A DNA stretch of 64,000 nucleotides from Choristoneura fumiferana (GCF_025370935.1 NC_133497.1:3364838-3428837), one strand, 5' to 3'; positions 11,305 to 24,536 are shown, numbered from the stretch's first letter. Translations and numbers: made by a program. The notes: generated from the sequence alone by a model not told the origin.

Positions 11305-11608
11305 CCGTGGTGGCCTAGTGGTTTGACCTATCGCCTCTCAAACAGAGGGTCGTGGGTTCAAACCCCGGCTCGCACCTCTGAGTTTTTCGAAATTCATGTG
11401 CGGAATTACATTTGAAATTTACCACGAGCTTTGCGGTGAAGGAAAACACCGTGAGGAAACCTGCACAAACCTGCGAAGAAATTCAATGGTGCGTGTGAAG
11501 TTCCCAATCCGCACTGGGCCCGCGTGGGAACTATGGCCCAAGCCCTCTTGTTCTGAGAGGAGGCCTGTGCCCAGCAGTGGGACGTATATAGGCTGGATGA
11601 TGATGATG
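11305..11608 (+). mobile_element. tRNA-derived SINE (family 2) with target-site duplication
   Basis: The head has TGGCCTAGTGG (A-box) and GGTTCAAACCCC (B-box), and the tail is a GAT microsatellite. It is flanked by a perfect 12-bp duplication, AATGACATGAAG, at 11,293-11,304 and 11,609-11,620. The empty site is present once at 20,364-20,375. Other family members on the minus strand: 15,748-16,049 and 24,537-24,844. Confidence 0.92.
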
Positions 11609-11766
11609 AATGACATGAAGTACAGTTGAGGAAACTGAATCACGCACCAGGATGGAATCTTTTCATAACCAATTTCGCTTGATTTCTTTGGCAGATGTAT
11701 TTTTTTTATTCGACTGGATGGCAAACGAGCAAGTGGGTCTCCTGATGGTAAGAGATCAGCAACCGC

Positions 11767-12244
11767 ACAGTGTTCGACGGCGGGGAAAAATATCTGCTTG
11801 GACATCACATACAGCTATGTTCTCCAAAAGTGTGCTAGGGATGACTCCAAAATTTTCAATAAGCTACCAAAACTGTAACAGAGAGGAAGACCTAGTTTCA
11901 AAAAAAGCATTGAAAGTTTTTTAACCGACAGGCATATTATTCAGTTAACGAGTATCTACTAGATACACTCATACAGTTAGACAGATATTTTTTTAAATGT
12001 TCCTCTGATCTTATCTTATCTTATCTACAAAAATGCATTTATATAACATAATGTAATATTGATCTGTAATTTAATTACTACCTATTTTTTTATTATTTAT
12101 TGTCTAATTATTAAATTCATAAGTTAAAAATTTGTATGCTGAAAGGCAAGACATGAAGACAGGACATCAAATTATCTGCATCATATCTTCAATGAATAAT
12201 TGTATAAGCGAACTCATGTTTGACAAATAAATTATCTTATCTTT
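11767..12244 (+). mobile_element. LINE 3' fragment, present in left copy only
   Basis: Interrupts the ATTCGACTGGATGG-type repeat. The 5' part has weak coding resemblance to a LINE C-terminus (REEDLVSKKALKVF in one frame). The 3' end has TTATC repeats. A short duplication of AACCGC flanks it; the right copy is uninterrupted there. Confidence 0.65.
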
Positions 12245-13269
12245 AACCGCCCATAGACACCTGCACACCAGGGATTGCAGATGCGTTGCCAACCTAGCGG
12301 CCAAAGATGGGATACTCAAGTGCCAGTAATATCACCGGCTGTTTTACTCTCCACGCCGAAACACAACAGTGCAAGCACTGCTGCTTCACGGCAGGATTAG
12401 CGAGCAAGATGGTGGTAGCAATCCGGGCGGACCTTGCACAAGGTCCTACCACCTGCAAATGTATGGGAATGGTATGGGATGTCAACGACATTAGCAGTAC
12501 AAAGGTTCCACTCTGGCCCTATACTACGAAGTGCAAAATTCGAAATTCGTATCTTACCGTCCCGCTCACGCTTATATTAATTAGCACGAGAGTGAGAGGG
12601 ACGGTACGATACGAACTTCGATTTTCGAATTTCGTAGTAGCCCCCTTGGTTCGTGAATTAGTTTCCTTGACTGTAGGTACAATCATCAAAAGTGCCTAAG
12701 GGTATTTAGTAAAACTTTGTTGGCGTGATTGGCACTCCCATACCAAATTACAACTTTCTAGTTTAAGGCGAAATAGCATTTAAAATTTACCACGACTTTT
12801 ACGGTGAAGGAAAACATCGTGAGGAAACCTGCACAAGCACAAGCAATTCCCATTGTGTACTTTCCAATCCGCACTGGGCCCGCGTGGGTACGACCCAAGC
12901 CCTCTCGTTCTTAGAGGAGGCCTGTGCCCAGCAGTGGGTCGTATATAGGCTGAGATGAAGTAGGTAGGTACCAAAAGGTCTATGAGCTAAGCTGCGAACA
13001 AAGACAGACGACATTGGACAGAAGCACAGTAATGCTATTAAGAATTTGCTACGGATCCCTAAAAACACGTGTTTAACATATATGTTTAAGTACCTATATA
13101 TGTTTATCATATTAGTTACCTAGTACATACGCAAACACAATCTTTGCTTACTTTGGGATTAGGTCATATGTTGTTAATTGTCCTGTAATATGTATTATTC
13201 ACAATTAATTAATCAAGGAAATAATTAATATTATAATGGCAACATAATACATGATTCATTCTAAATATT

Positions 13270-13650
13270 AAAAACGCGGCCAAGAGCGTAGCAAATTTAC
13301 GCTCGATTTTAATCAAAATTTGCACTTTAAAGTTGAATATTTTGCAAAAAAATCACTGAATCGAACAATCGTTTTTGCAACCCCATAATGCTTTTAAAAG
13401 ACCTATCCAACGATACCCCATACTACATGGTTGGATGAGAAAAAAAAACACCCCCACATTACGTCTATGGGAGGTAGTAAAAAATTTTTTTTCTTAATTA
13501 TTTATTGTACCATTTTGTCGTCATAGTTTACATATATATTTGTGCAAAATTTACAGCTTTCTATAAAGCCGGGACAGACAGACAGACAGACATGGCGAAA
13601 CTATAAGGGTTCCGTTTTTGCCATTTTGGCTACGGAACCCTAAAAACGTG
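13270..13650. mobile_element. Interspersed repeat with GACA run and GGGTTCCGT end
   Basis: Starts GCGGCCAAGAGC and ends with CTACGGAACCCTAAAAA. Internal features are CCTATCCAACGATACCCC, GTCTATGGGAGGTA and a GACA microsatellite. Copies: 21,515-21,890 and a longer relative at 61,555-62,175. Confidence 0.7.
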
Positions 13651-14885
13651 TTTCGTATTATGACGTTGGTGCCGGCCGTTGGTGGATTGGTATTTCAATT
13701 ATAATATGATCGACTGACTTGTTATCATTAAGGCACTAATTATTAATTAAGTAATTATTAATTAATTTGTCATTGTAACACCCAAGTAGGTAACTAACTA
13801 TATTTTTTCATCATCATCATCATCATCATCCCAGCCTATATACGTCCCACTGCTGGGCAAGGCCTCCTTCTCAAATGAAAATATTTGTTGTGGTTTGTTA
13901 GTCTAACATCTGGTAGAATTGTGTACTGTTGTGTAGCTCTGAAGAGCTCTGGTTGAGTTCGAAACGCGTCAGTGTAGTGTGGTGGGTTTGTGTGTGTTCT
14001 TAGTGTGGAGGTGAAGGAACTGCATGAACACGCATATCTTGCATAAACTTAGCTATCATAAGGTCGCGGGTGGGCAAAGTAATTATTTTTTCACACCTCT
14101 CCTTCAGAAAAGTAACTTTTCCTCCCTGTCAAGAGGGAGCAAAGTGCAACTTTTCTGTTTAAGGCTTTTCTAAGTGTTTTATTGCAAATGCCATTTTTTG
14201 AAGTTGATAATTGTAAAGCCACGCCATTTTCTATGCTGGTTGTTTTAATTAATTATATCTAGATATTTTTTTTCAAGTTTCTTAATGCTCGGTGTGAAAA
14301 GTTGTATGAGCCACTCGGGAGCAAAATTATTTTCATCTTGGGCGTTAACACTTGAATCCCTCATTACGCTCAGGATTCTATTGTAGAATCCTTCGCTACG
14401 TTCTGGATTCAATGTACGCCCTCGCCGTAAATATACCATTTTGCTCCCTTGTGACACAAATAACTATAGTTCATTTCCATTATGTTAGCGCAAATATCGC
14501 GAGACCTGTTTGACATCTCTGGTGGAAACGCATACATTTAGAGTTGTGGATAACGCTCATTTCGAGGCTTAAAAACTCGAACCCTTAAGACTCCACAGTC
14601 TTAAAGACTCGCTCGACTATATTTGAGAATTAAATTGGCTTATTTTATGCGTATGGATGCCAGAAACTGTCTTTGCGGCCTTTGAGTCGTTAAGCCTCGA
14701 GAGCCTCGAAATGAGCGTATGTCACAAACCTACATACATTAGCAAACTATTTAGTATTATTTTTAGCAAAAGCATTTCCTGTCAAATATTTACACGTCAA
14801 AAGCAAAAGCAAAATTTGAAAACTTCTTTTGCCCTAAAAGCACCATTTTATAAATTGGAACCCACTATGGACTGCAGTTCGTAAG

Positions 14886-14999
14886 GCTTGAAAGACTGTT
14901 TGGATGCCATGGAAAGCGAGTCTAACATGCAGGAGGAATTGAACGAAAGATGCATCCGGTACATGAGGTGCGGGTTGCTGAATGTCATCCAACACATAG
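14886..14999 (+). CDS. Possible exon, unassigned
   Basis: 37 open codons: LKDCLDAMESESNMQEELN then ERCIRYMRCGLLNVIQHI, followed by G|GTAAGA. In the second copy (23066-23179) the frame is kept with one synonymous change and one Ser-to-Pro change. The acceptor is weak, and an in-frame TAA lies just upstream of it. No family recognised. It could be a real exon of an unknown gene or a transposon remnant. Confidence 0.35.
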
Positions 15000-15320
15000 G
15001 TAAGACTATGGGTCTACGCTAGCTGCCGTTTGCACGAAGCGGGTGGCCACCTGTTGAACAACAGTACGAGCAGCGCTAATGAACTGATCACACGTACCGA
15101 GTAGAGTGGCGAGAGAGCCACTCGGACCCTGGTTTGTTTACTAGGCCGAGTGCCCACCCCCGCAACTCCTCTCAGCATACCCCGCACCGACTCGCTCGCC
15201 ACTCGGCAGGTATGAACTCGTTCACCCGCCACTCGCCAGTCAGTAGCGTCGTCGTAGCGAGCGACTGCGCAACCGCGTATTGGCCACTGTCACCAGGAAA
15301 ATCAAAATGCGTGTAAACAC

Positions 15321-15605
15321 CTTTTTTTTTTATTCGACTGGATGGCAAACGAGCAAGTGGGTCTCGAGATGGTAAAAGATCACCACCGCCCATAAACATC
15401 TACAACACCAGGGGTTTTGCAGATGCGTTGCCAACCTAGAGGGCTGAGATGGGATACCTCAAGTGCTAGTAATTTCACCGGCTGTCTTACTCTCCACGCC
15501 GAAACAAAACAGTGCAAGCACTGCTGCTTCACGGCAGGATTAGCGAGCAAGATGGTGGTAGCAATCCGGGTGGACCTTGCACAAGGTCCTACCACCTGCA
15601 CCTAC
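15321..15605. mobile_element. Interspersed repeat (ATTCGACTGGATGGCAAACG family)
   Basis: About 285 bp from a T-run through ACGAGCAAGTGG to GGTCCTACCACCTG. Other copies: 20,455-20,735, 23,597-23,865, and split at 11,700-12,460. Class not determined. Confidence 0.65.
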
Positions 15606-15747
15606 TCGCCCACCCTATTCTGTCGGCCGATTACCAATTTGCTGTCTCGCCATGCTACTCGGTACGTGTGATCAGGGCATAAGTGCGCGCGTCGCGTGCA
15701 TAGGATGTACCTGCACCCACGACAGTAGCGCGGGGCTTATCTGATTC

Positions 15748-16049
15748 ATCATCATCATCCCATCCCAGCCTATATACGTCCACTGTTGGGCACAGGCCTC
15801 CTCTCAGAACAAGAGGCTGGGCCATAGTTCCCACGCGGGCCCAGTGCGGATTGGGAACTTCACACGCACCATTGAATTGCTTCGCAGGTTTGTGCAGGTT
15901 CCTCACGATGTTTTCCTTCACCGCATAGCTCGTGGTAAATTTCAAATGTAATTCCGCACATGAATTTCGAAAACTCAGAGGTGCGAGCCGGGTTTGTACC
16001 ACGACCTCTGTTTGAGAGGCGATAGGTCAAACCACTAGGCCACCACAGC
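15748..16049 (-). mobile_element. tRNA-derived SINE (family 2)
   Basis: Minus-strand copy with the GAT microsatellite at the low-coordinate end and the tRNA-like head (CCACTAGGCCACCA on plus) at the high end. Confidence 0.85.
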
Positions 16050-16633
16050 TCTCGAATTAAGATTGCAACCATCAACTACAATACAATACAATACTACTTT
16101 ACTGTACACCACAAAATACTAAGCAATACAGAAACGGGTATACAGAGAGAACATTACAAGATAAGCAACAGGCGGCGGTTATCGCTTAACGCACTTGGCA
16201 CCAGTGACACGTCTGTGACTTTAGTTCTTACTCCTATGCCAGTGACACGTATTTGTGACTGCTGTGGGATATGCGAAGGCATAGCGTAAGAGCTTAGTCG
16301 ATATCTACATAGCCCTTACGCTATGCCAGCCTTTAGGAGGTACGTATTTTGACCAGCATGCGTGTCACCGGCGCATAGGAGAAAGAATTTTTGGTCACAC
16401 ACGTTGTGTTACTGGCACAGGAATGTGTTACATCTCGGCATAGAGTGACTGATGTGGATCGTTGCCGGGCCGAACGTGTTAAGAGCGATCTCTTCCAGGC
16501 CACATTTTTAACAGACAGAAGTATGGACTAGATTACGGCAAGCGGTGCATTATAGCAGCCTACCACAATATTAAAACTCAACTAAATCCAACTACAGGTT
16601 GGCACCAGAAGTTGAGGTCACGCACAGAAACAT

Positions 16634-17519
16634 AGAACTATCTAGCTTTGCATACGCTCTACGAGAGATTTAAGAAATCCACTAACTTACACTCTGCTCT
16701 TGTAACCTATTAATGCCTATGCCCACGCGTGGCTAGCTACGGTATCATCTTGTGGGGTAATAGTACAGATGCTCAGACACTTTTCTGCACAGAAAAAACT
16801 GATCCGGATCTTAGCAAATATTTCCAACACTGAAACTGCAAGCCCCATTTCCAAGCACATAAAGACTAACAGTACCTTATTAATCATACAGAGAATATGC
16901 AAGTTTGTTCACAAATACCCTGATTATTTCATACAGAAGAGATAATCAACAAAGCACCTACTCACTACGCCACAGAAATAAATTAAAATTGCCTCCATCC
17001 TATCTCAAATTCATTCACACGGTACTTACGCCATGTCTGTAAAATATACAATAAATTACCTACCCAAATAAAATCAGAAACACAAAGATAAAAATTTATA
17101 CGACTACTAAAGGATTTTTAACTCAGAAAATGTTACTACAGTATAAATGAATATTTAGAAGAATAAAGAAAATAGTTATACAGTTATTATTATTGTCATT
17201 AAGGTGATCTCATTACACTAGGTATTACTTGTCCTATTATCTATTCATTCTGTGATACCACATAAGTTCTAAGTTTGTGTTATTTCTAGAATAAATGTAT
17301 AAGTAGTTCATTTAGATAACTTAATTATATAAGTTAATTTATAAGTGTTCCTTAAACCCTCTCCTAAAAATACATGAGTTAAAATGCATAATAGTATGTT
17401 ATGTATATATAAGTTAATTCATGTAATTAATTTTAAAATTGCGCCCCCAACAGGGCATCATTTTTTATAATTTTTTGTAAAAGGTGTTGCAATAAAATAC
17501 TGAATACTGAATACTGAAT
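16634..17519 (+). mobile_element. Jockey/CR1-type LINE, 5'-truncated (left copy only)
   Basis: Encodes YGIILWGNSTDAQTLF, then after a one-base shift KLIRILANIS, IQRICKFVHKYPDYF, the usual C-terminus downstream of the reverse transcriptase domain in this group. Ends in ACTGAAT repeats. At the matching site of the right copy (about 25,428) the element is absent. Confidence 0.85.
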
Positions 17520-18220
17520 GTCATACAATGACAACGAGATTTTGACATTCAAGGAAAGAAAGAAAGGTTTATTTTGGCTCCAAAAGTACCACCAAAACTA
17601 AGACTAGAACTAGCACTAAAACTATGTTACTTGGTGACACGGCAGGACCATAAGGGTCTCCACTCAGCATGTGTTGCGGCACATTATGTGCAGTAACGCT
17701 GATTTTCTCATTCATTCTCCTTTTATGCAATCAGTTCATGCAGTGTGTGATTCACTTCTCTCTCAATACCATCAATCCATCATCTACTGACGCATTCATC
17801 TTAAACCCCGCCAGATATTTACGGCAAGACCCAATCTTCGTACGCGAACCAGGCGGTCTAGACGCGCTCTCACCGACAAGCGTTGCCATGCTTGAACTCT
17901 GCCCACGCCTGGTCGGCCTAGGATCCCTATACCAGGGCCCTAGCAAAATGTCCTTAGAGACGAGACTGAGTAAGATGTCGCACGACCACCAGAACGTCCA
18001 GCCTGTATCCAGGTCATGATATCCTGTCCAGGCGAAGGAGGTTGCAGCAGGGAAAGGAATTGGTCTGCAACGCTGTTTGTGCCCAGGAGTTAGAAATTCA
18101 AAAAGTGTTGGAATAAATTATGGAAATTCTGGTGTTTTCTGAATACGATATTTGAGATACACAATAGAGCGTGGACGTCCACCAACGGTTAGTATCGTTT
18201 CGTCTAAAAAGCAAATAAGC

Positions 18221-18637
18221 AAGAGGGCTATCACATTGTGATTTCGCCGCTAGAGCGCTAGTGTAGCGTGAGGTCTCCGAAATGTCAAATCTCATAGTTT
18301 TTGGGTGAGCTACGCGGGTTTATTTATAATTAGAATAATTTGCATTACCTGAAATTAATTGTGGCAATTATGCGTTACGGGGGCAATTAATGTCTGTGTT
18401 TTGAGACAGTTTTGTCTTTCGGAAACTTTTGTCCTCCCTTTTTCCGAACAAACGGGAACTACGGCAACACTGTGGCATGCTCGATATATTTATGGTACAG
18501 TTTTAAGGTGTATTAAATATGATTTTAATCTAAACTTTGTTTTTAGACCTGAATAATAACAGACTTTGAAAAGCCACACTTAAAATCCTCACGCAACAGT
18601 GCGGCCATCTAGAAAGACAAAAAACGTAGCCCTCATT
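18221..18637 (-). mobile_element. AATGAGGGCTATCG MITE (copy B)
   Basis: Reverse orientation to copy A; counterpart of 26,136-26,558 in the right copy. Ends slightly decayed. Confidence 0.78.
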
Positions 18638-18909
18638 GGTCTAAGAGCAACTGGTAGAAGCATTGTCCAAAATTCTTTGACTAAGTCAGCGGAGCTTAAC
18701 TTCGCGGAGCACTATTCCGCTTGGCTGAAGCAGCGTTTCCACCAGAGATGTGCCTGTGCAAGGATGTGTAAATGAAGAGTTTCTATTGGTTAATGAAAAA
18801 CACATCCCTCGCACATTATTGGTGGAATAACACTTGCATGAGGCGCGACCTAACCTTTTTCAAGTTTTCGACAAAAACAGGTTAGGACAATTTACTTAAG
18901 ACGACCAAC

Positions 18910-19160
18910 CAGATGGGCCTAGTGGTTAGAGAACTGACTACAAAGCGAGGTCCTGGGTCGATTCCCCGTGCCGGGGCAGATATTTTTATGAAAAATGCGA
19001 ATGTTGTTCTCGGGTCTTGGGTGTTTAATATGTATTTAAGTATGTATCTATCTATATAATTATATTTATGTTGCTAGTACCATGTAACACAAGCTTTGCT
19101 AAGCTTACTTTGGGACTAGGTCAATTGGTGTGAAATATTTCCCGGAAATTATATTTATTT
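18910..19160 (+). mobile_element. tRNA-derived SINE (family 1), left copy
   Basis: Head CTAGTGGTTAGAGAAC and a degraded B-box, then the family body TTGTTCTCGGGTCTTGGG and a TTTATTT tail. Confidence 0.85.
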
Positions 19161-19626
19161 GCTACTGAGACCAAATGCGGTATTGCCTATCGTTTCTAAC
19201 GCGCACGATCGCAATCAAATGACAGTTTTTGTATGCGAATTCACTTTACATTATATCGTCTGCGGGGAGCCACAGCATGCTATGTCGAACGAGTTTCCAC
19301 CAATGAAGTTGAGCCTTAAATGAATATAGATAGGACATTATTTAGGAGCTGGAACAACTTAAACAGCGATGGACTTATGTAAATTTATTAAAGATCTCCT
19401 CCATACATCTACATATATCTTAGTGTAAGTATTGCTACTGTGTAGAGAATTTGGTTCACGCAGCCACACCGTCCTGGCCGTCATCATCTGTAAAGAAAAA
19501 GCATTTTAATAAATGTTTGTATAATAATAGTACATTGTGTCTTAAGGGCGGTAAATAAGGAATTACGAACGAGAGGCTTTAATGAGTCGATGTTTGTAAT
19601 TCTAGTACCGCCCGTGCGACATACAT

Positions 19627-19726
19627 NNNNNNNNNNNNNNNNNNNNNNNNNNNNNNNNNNNNNNNNNNNNNNNNNNNNNNNNNNNNNNNNNNNNNNNNNN
19701 NNNNNNNNNNNNNNNNNNNNNNNNNN
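19627..19726. other. Assembly gap (100 N)
   Basis: Exactly 100 N, a common default for unknown size. Sequence just right of the gap matches sequence starting at 10,661, and sequence just left of the gap matches sequence ending near 27,625. Confidence 0.99.
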
Positions 19727-20107
19727 AGGTAATGACCAGCATTACGATATTGGATTCTATTATGAAACACGGCTGTATCGTAATGACCCGTATTGTAATG
19801 AGATTTCATACATCATTACAGCACGGGGGGCAGACTACCTACCTAGTTTTCGTTAATGCAGGTCATTCTCAATGGTTCTTGAACACATGATAGTGGATTT
19901 AATATATGGATATAGATAAAATATTGTATGCAACTGTACGTAATTAGGCCTTAAACACTCATGTGACCCTATTATGAAACTCGGCTAGGCGTCGTTTCAT
20001 AAACCCACACTCGTATTTTAAGGGCCCCTATTACGATACAGTTGCAAAAAATACTATAACAGTATAAAGTTTAAAAATAAGCAAGTAAACTTACCCAACT
20101 TTACTAG

Positions 20108-20258
20108 AGATTACTCCGTAGTTCTCGACTCACAATGCGAGGGATATGAAGTCGGCTCCGTGCTACACCGCGTACTGAGCCGATTCGAAAATGACACAGG
20201 ACTGACCCCACCAGTTGCTCTTCGATTCATTATATACAAACAACCTTTAATTAGCTAA
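20108..20258 (+). CDS. Possible terminal exon, unassigned
   Basis: After ACTAG, a frame reads DYSVVLDSQCEGYEVGSVLH then RVLSRFENDTGL and continues to TAA. The left copy (11036-11178) differs by an in-frame triplet and then a one-base indel, so its C-terminus becomes AHQLLFDSLYTNNL. No homology recognised. Composition is protein-like, but the stretch is short and could be chance. Confidence 0.27.
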
Positions 20259-23065
20259 ATACTTATTTAAATTTTTCGTATAAAATCAAGCATAGTAACT
20301 TACTAATTAAATATCAATTAAGAAGTGATCAAGTGCGTCAGAGCACGCGAGTATGGGTTCCGTAATGACATGAAGTACAGTTGAGGAAACTGAATCACGC
20401 ACCAGGATGGAATCTTTTCATAACCAATTTCGCTTGATTTCTTTGGCAGATGTATTTTTTTTATTCGACTGGATGGCAAACGAGCAAGTGGGTCTCCTGA
20501 TGGTAAGAGATCACCACCGCCCATAGACACCTGCAACACCAGGGGGATAGCAGATGCGTTGCCAACCTAGAGGCCAAAGATGGGATACTCAAGTGCCAGT
20601 AATATCACCGGCTGTTTTACTCTCCACGCCGAAACACAACAGTGCAAGCACTGCTGCTTCACGGCAGGATTAGCGAGCAAGATGGTGGTAGCAATCCGGG
20701 CGGACCTTGCACAAGGTCCTACCACCTGCAAATGTATGGGATGTCAACGACATTAGCAGTACAAAGGTTCCACTCTCACCCTATACTACGAAGTGCAAAA
20801 TTCGAAATTCGTATCTTACCGTCCCGCTCACGCTTATATTAATTAACACGAGAGTGAGAGGGACGGTACGATACGAACTTCGATTTTCAAATATCGTAGT
20901 AGCCCCCTTGGTTCGTGAATTAGTTTCCTTGACTGTAGGTACAATCATCAAAAGTGCCTCAGGGTATTTAGTAAAACTTTGTTGGCGTGATTGGCACTCC
21001 CATACCAAATTACAACTTTCTAGTTTAAGGCGAAATAGCATTTAAAATTTACCACGACTTTTACGGTGAAGGAAAACATCGTGAGGAAACCTGCACAAGC
21101 ACAAGCAATTCCCATTGTGTACTTTCCAATCCGCACTGGGCCCTCTCGTTCTTAGAGGAGGCCTGTGCCCAGCAGTGGGGTCGTATATAGGCTGAGATGA
21201 AGTAGGTAGGTACCCAAAGGTCTATGAGCTAAGCTGCGACCAAAGACAGGACGAATTGGACAGAAGCACAGTAATGCTATTAGAATTTGCTACGGATCCC
21301 TAAAAACACGTGTTTAACATATATGTTAAGTACCTATATATGTTTATCATATTAGTTACCTAGTAGGTACATACGCAAACACAATCTTTGCTTACTTTGG
21401 ATTAGGTCATATGTTGTTAATTGTCCTGTAATATGTATTATTCACAATTATTAATCAAGGAAATAATTAATATTATTAATGGCAACATAATACATGATTC
21501 ATTCTAAATATTAAATCGCGGCCAAGAGCATAGCAAATTTACGCTCGATTTTTAATCAAAATTTGCACTTAAAGTTGAATATTTTGCAAAAAAATCACTG
21601 AATCGAACAATCGTTTTTGCAACCCATAATGCTTTAAAAAACCTATCCAACGATACCCCATACTACATGGTTGGATGAGAAAAAAAAAAACACCCCCACA
21701 TTACGTCTATGGGAGGTAACTAGTAAAAAAAAATGTTTTTCTTAATTATTTATTGTACCATTTTCTCGTCATAGTTTACATATATATTTGTGCAATATTT
21801 ACAGCTTTCTATAAAGCCGCGGACGGACAGACAGACATGGCGAAACTTAAGGGTTCCGTTTTTGCCATTTGGCTACGGAACCCTAAAAACGTGTTTCGTA
21901 TTATGACGTTGGTGCCGGCCGTTGGTGGATTGGTATTTTCAATTATATATGATCGATCTGACTTGTTATCATTAAGGCACTAATTATTAATTAAGTAATT
22001 ATTAATTTAATTTGTCATTGTAACACCCAGAAGGTATATATGTAACTAACTATAATTTCTTATCATCATCATCATCATCCCAGCCTATTACGTCCCACTG
22101 CTGGGCACAGGCCTCCTTCTCAAATGAAATATTTTTTGTGGTTTGTTAGACTAACATCTGGTAGAATTGTGTACTGTTGTGTAGCTCTGAGAGCTCTGGT
22201 TGAGTTCGAAACGCGTCAGTGTAGTGTGGTGGGTTTGTGTGTGTTTTTAGTGTGGGAGGTGAAGGAACTGCATGAACACGCATATCTTGCATAAACGTAG
22301 CTATCATAAGGTCGCGGTGGGGCAATAGTAATTATTTTTTCACACCTCTCCTTCAGAAAAGTAACTTTTTCCTCCCTGACGAGAGGGAGCGAAGATGCAA
22401 CTTTCTGTTAAGGCTTTTCTAAGTGTTTTATTGGCAAATGCCATTTTTTGAAGTTGATAATTGTAAAGCCCCGCCATTTTCTATGCTGGTTGTTTTTTAA
22501 TTATATTAGATATTTTTTTTTTCAAGTTTCTTTAATGCTCGGTGTGAAAAGTTGTATGAGCCACTCGGGAGCAAAATTATTTTCATCTTGGGCGTTAACA
22601 CTTGAATCCCTCATTACGCTCAGGATTCTATTGTAGAATCCTTCGCTACGTTCTGGATTCAATGTACGCCCTCGCCGTAAATATACCATTTTGCTCCCTT
22701 GTGACACAAATAACTATAGTTCATTTCCATTATGTTAGCGCTAATATCGCGAGACCTGTTTGACATCTCTGGTGGAAACGCATACATTTAGAGTTGGAAT
22801 AATGCTCATTTCGAGGCTTAAAAACTCGAACCCTTAAGACTCCAGAGTTATTAAAGACTCTACTATATTTGATTGAGTCGTTAAGCCTCGAGAGCCTCGA
22901 AATGAGCGTATGTCACAAACCTACATACATTAGCAAACTATTTAGTATTATTTTTAGCAAAAGCATTTCCTGTCAAATATTTACACGTCAAAAGCAAAAG
23001 CAAAATTTCGAAACTCTTTTGCCTAAAAGCACCATTTTATAAATTGGAACCCACTATGGACTGCA

Positions 23066-23179
23066 GTTCGTAAGGCTTGAAAGACTGTTTGGATGCCATG
23101 GAAAGTGAGCCTAACATGCAGGAGGAATTGAACGAAAGATGCATCCGGTACATGAGGTGCGGGTTGCTGAATGTCATCC
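23066..23179 (+). CDS. Second copy of the unassigned possible exon
   Basis: Same open frame as 14886-14999 (MESEPNMQEELNERCIRYM...), with the same donor G|GTAAGA. Lies in the right-contig half of the first duplicated block. Confidence 0.33.
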
Positions 23180-23999
23180 AACACATAGGTAAGACTATGG
23201 GTCTACGCTAGCTGCCGTTTGCACGAAGCGGGTGGCCACCTGTTGAACAACAGTACGAGCAGCGCTAATGAACTGATCACACGTACGAGTAGAGTGGCGA
23301 GAGAGTGTCCCTCGGCCGAGTGCTGCGGTTCGTGTGTACTAAGTGACAAGTAGGTACTTGGCCTAGTACTCGGCCGAGCAAAATGGCGAGCGAAGCCACT
23401 CGGCCCTGGTTTGTTACCAGGCCCGAGTGCCCACCCCGCAACTCCTCTCAGCATACCTCGCACCGACTCGCTCGCCACTCGGCCGGTATAAACTCGTTCA
23501 CCCGCCACTCGCCAGTCAGTAGCGTCATCGTAGCGAGCGACTGCGCAACCGCGTATTGGCCACTGTCACCAGGAAAATCAAAAATGCGTGTAAACCTTTT
23601 TTTTTATTCGACTGGATGGCAAACGAGCAAGTGGTCTCGAGATGGTAAGAGATCACCACCGCCATAAAACATCTACAACACCAGGGGTTTTGCAGATGCG
23701 TTGCCAACCTAGAGGGCTGAGATGGGATACCTCAAGTGCTAGTAATTTCACCGGCTGTCTTACTCTCCACGCCGAAACAAAACAGTGCAAGCACTGCTGC
23801 TTCACGGCAGGATTAGCGAGCAAGATGGTGGTAGCAATCCGGGGGACCTTGCACAAGGTCAATTGCACTACTCGCTGCCACGCATTAGCCCTTCATAGCC
23901 CTTCCTACTCTGCAAGCTACGTCCAATGTAGCCATTGGCTATGCCTCGAAGTTTTTTCTCTGCACTAGATGGCGTCACGTGTTATTCTGGCCGAGTACC

Positions 24000-24422
24000 A
24001 ATGAGGGGCTATCGTTTTTTTGACTAAATGGCGCATTGCGCGTGGAGGTTTTAAGTATGGCTTTCAAAGTCTGTTATTACGGGCGTGAAAACAAAGTTTA
24101 GATTAAAATCATATTTAATACACTTTAAAAACCGTATCATAAAAATATCGAGCATGCCACAGTGTTGCATAGTCCCCGTTTTATTCGGAAAAAAGGGGAG
24201 GAAAAAGGTTTCCGAAAGACAAAACTGTCTCAAAACACAGACATTCATTGCCCCGGAACGCATATTTGCCATAATAAATTTCAGATATTGCAAATATTCA
24301 CAAAATTATTCTAATTCTAAATAACCCGCGTAGCTCACCCAAAAACTATGAGATTTGACATTTCGGAGACCTCACGCTACACTAGCGCTCTAGTGGCGAA
24401 TTCATACGCGATAGCCCTCATT
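24000..24422 (+). mobile_element. AATGAGGGCTATCG MITE (copy C), right copy only
   Basis: Both ends clear. The left copy reads straight through at about 15,632 (TTACCAATTTGCTG) without it. Confidence 0.82.
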
Positions 24423-24536
24423 GGCTGTCTCGCCATGCTACTCGGTACGTGTGATCAGGGCATAACTGCGCGCGTCGCGTGCATAGGATTGTACCTGCAC
24501 CCGCGACAGCTAGCGTGGGCGCTAATCTGATTCATC

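Larger units (their letters stand above)
10661..19626 (+). repeat. Large direct repeat 1, left copy (8.97 kb)
   Basis: Near-identical to 19,727-27,625 in order and orientation. Contains extra insertions absent from the right copy: a SINE at 11,305-11,608, a LINE 3' fragment at about 11,767-12,244, and a LINE at 16,634-17,519. It lacks the MITE at 24,000-24,422 and about 80 bp near 23,310. No recognised conserved gene inside. Confidence 0.93.
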
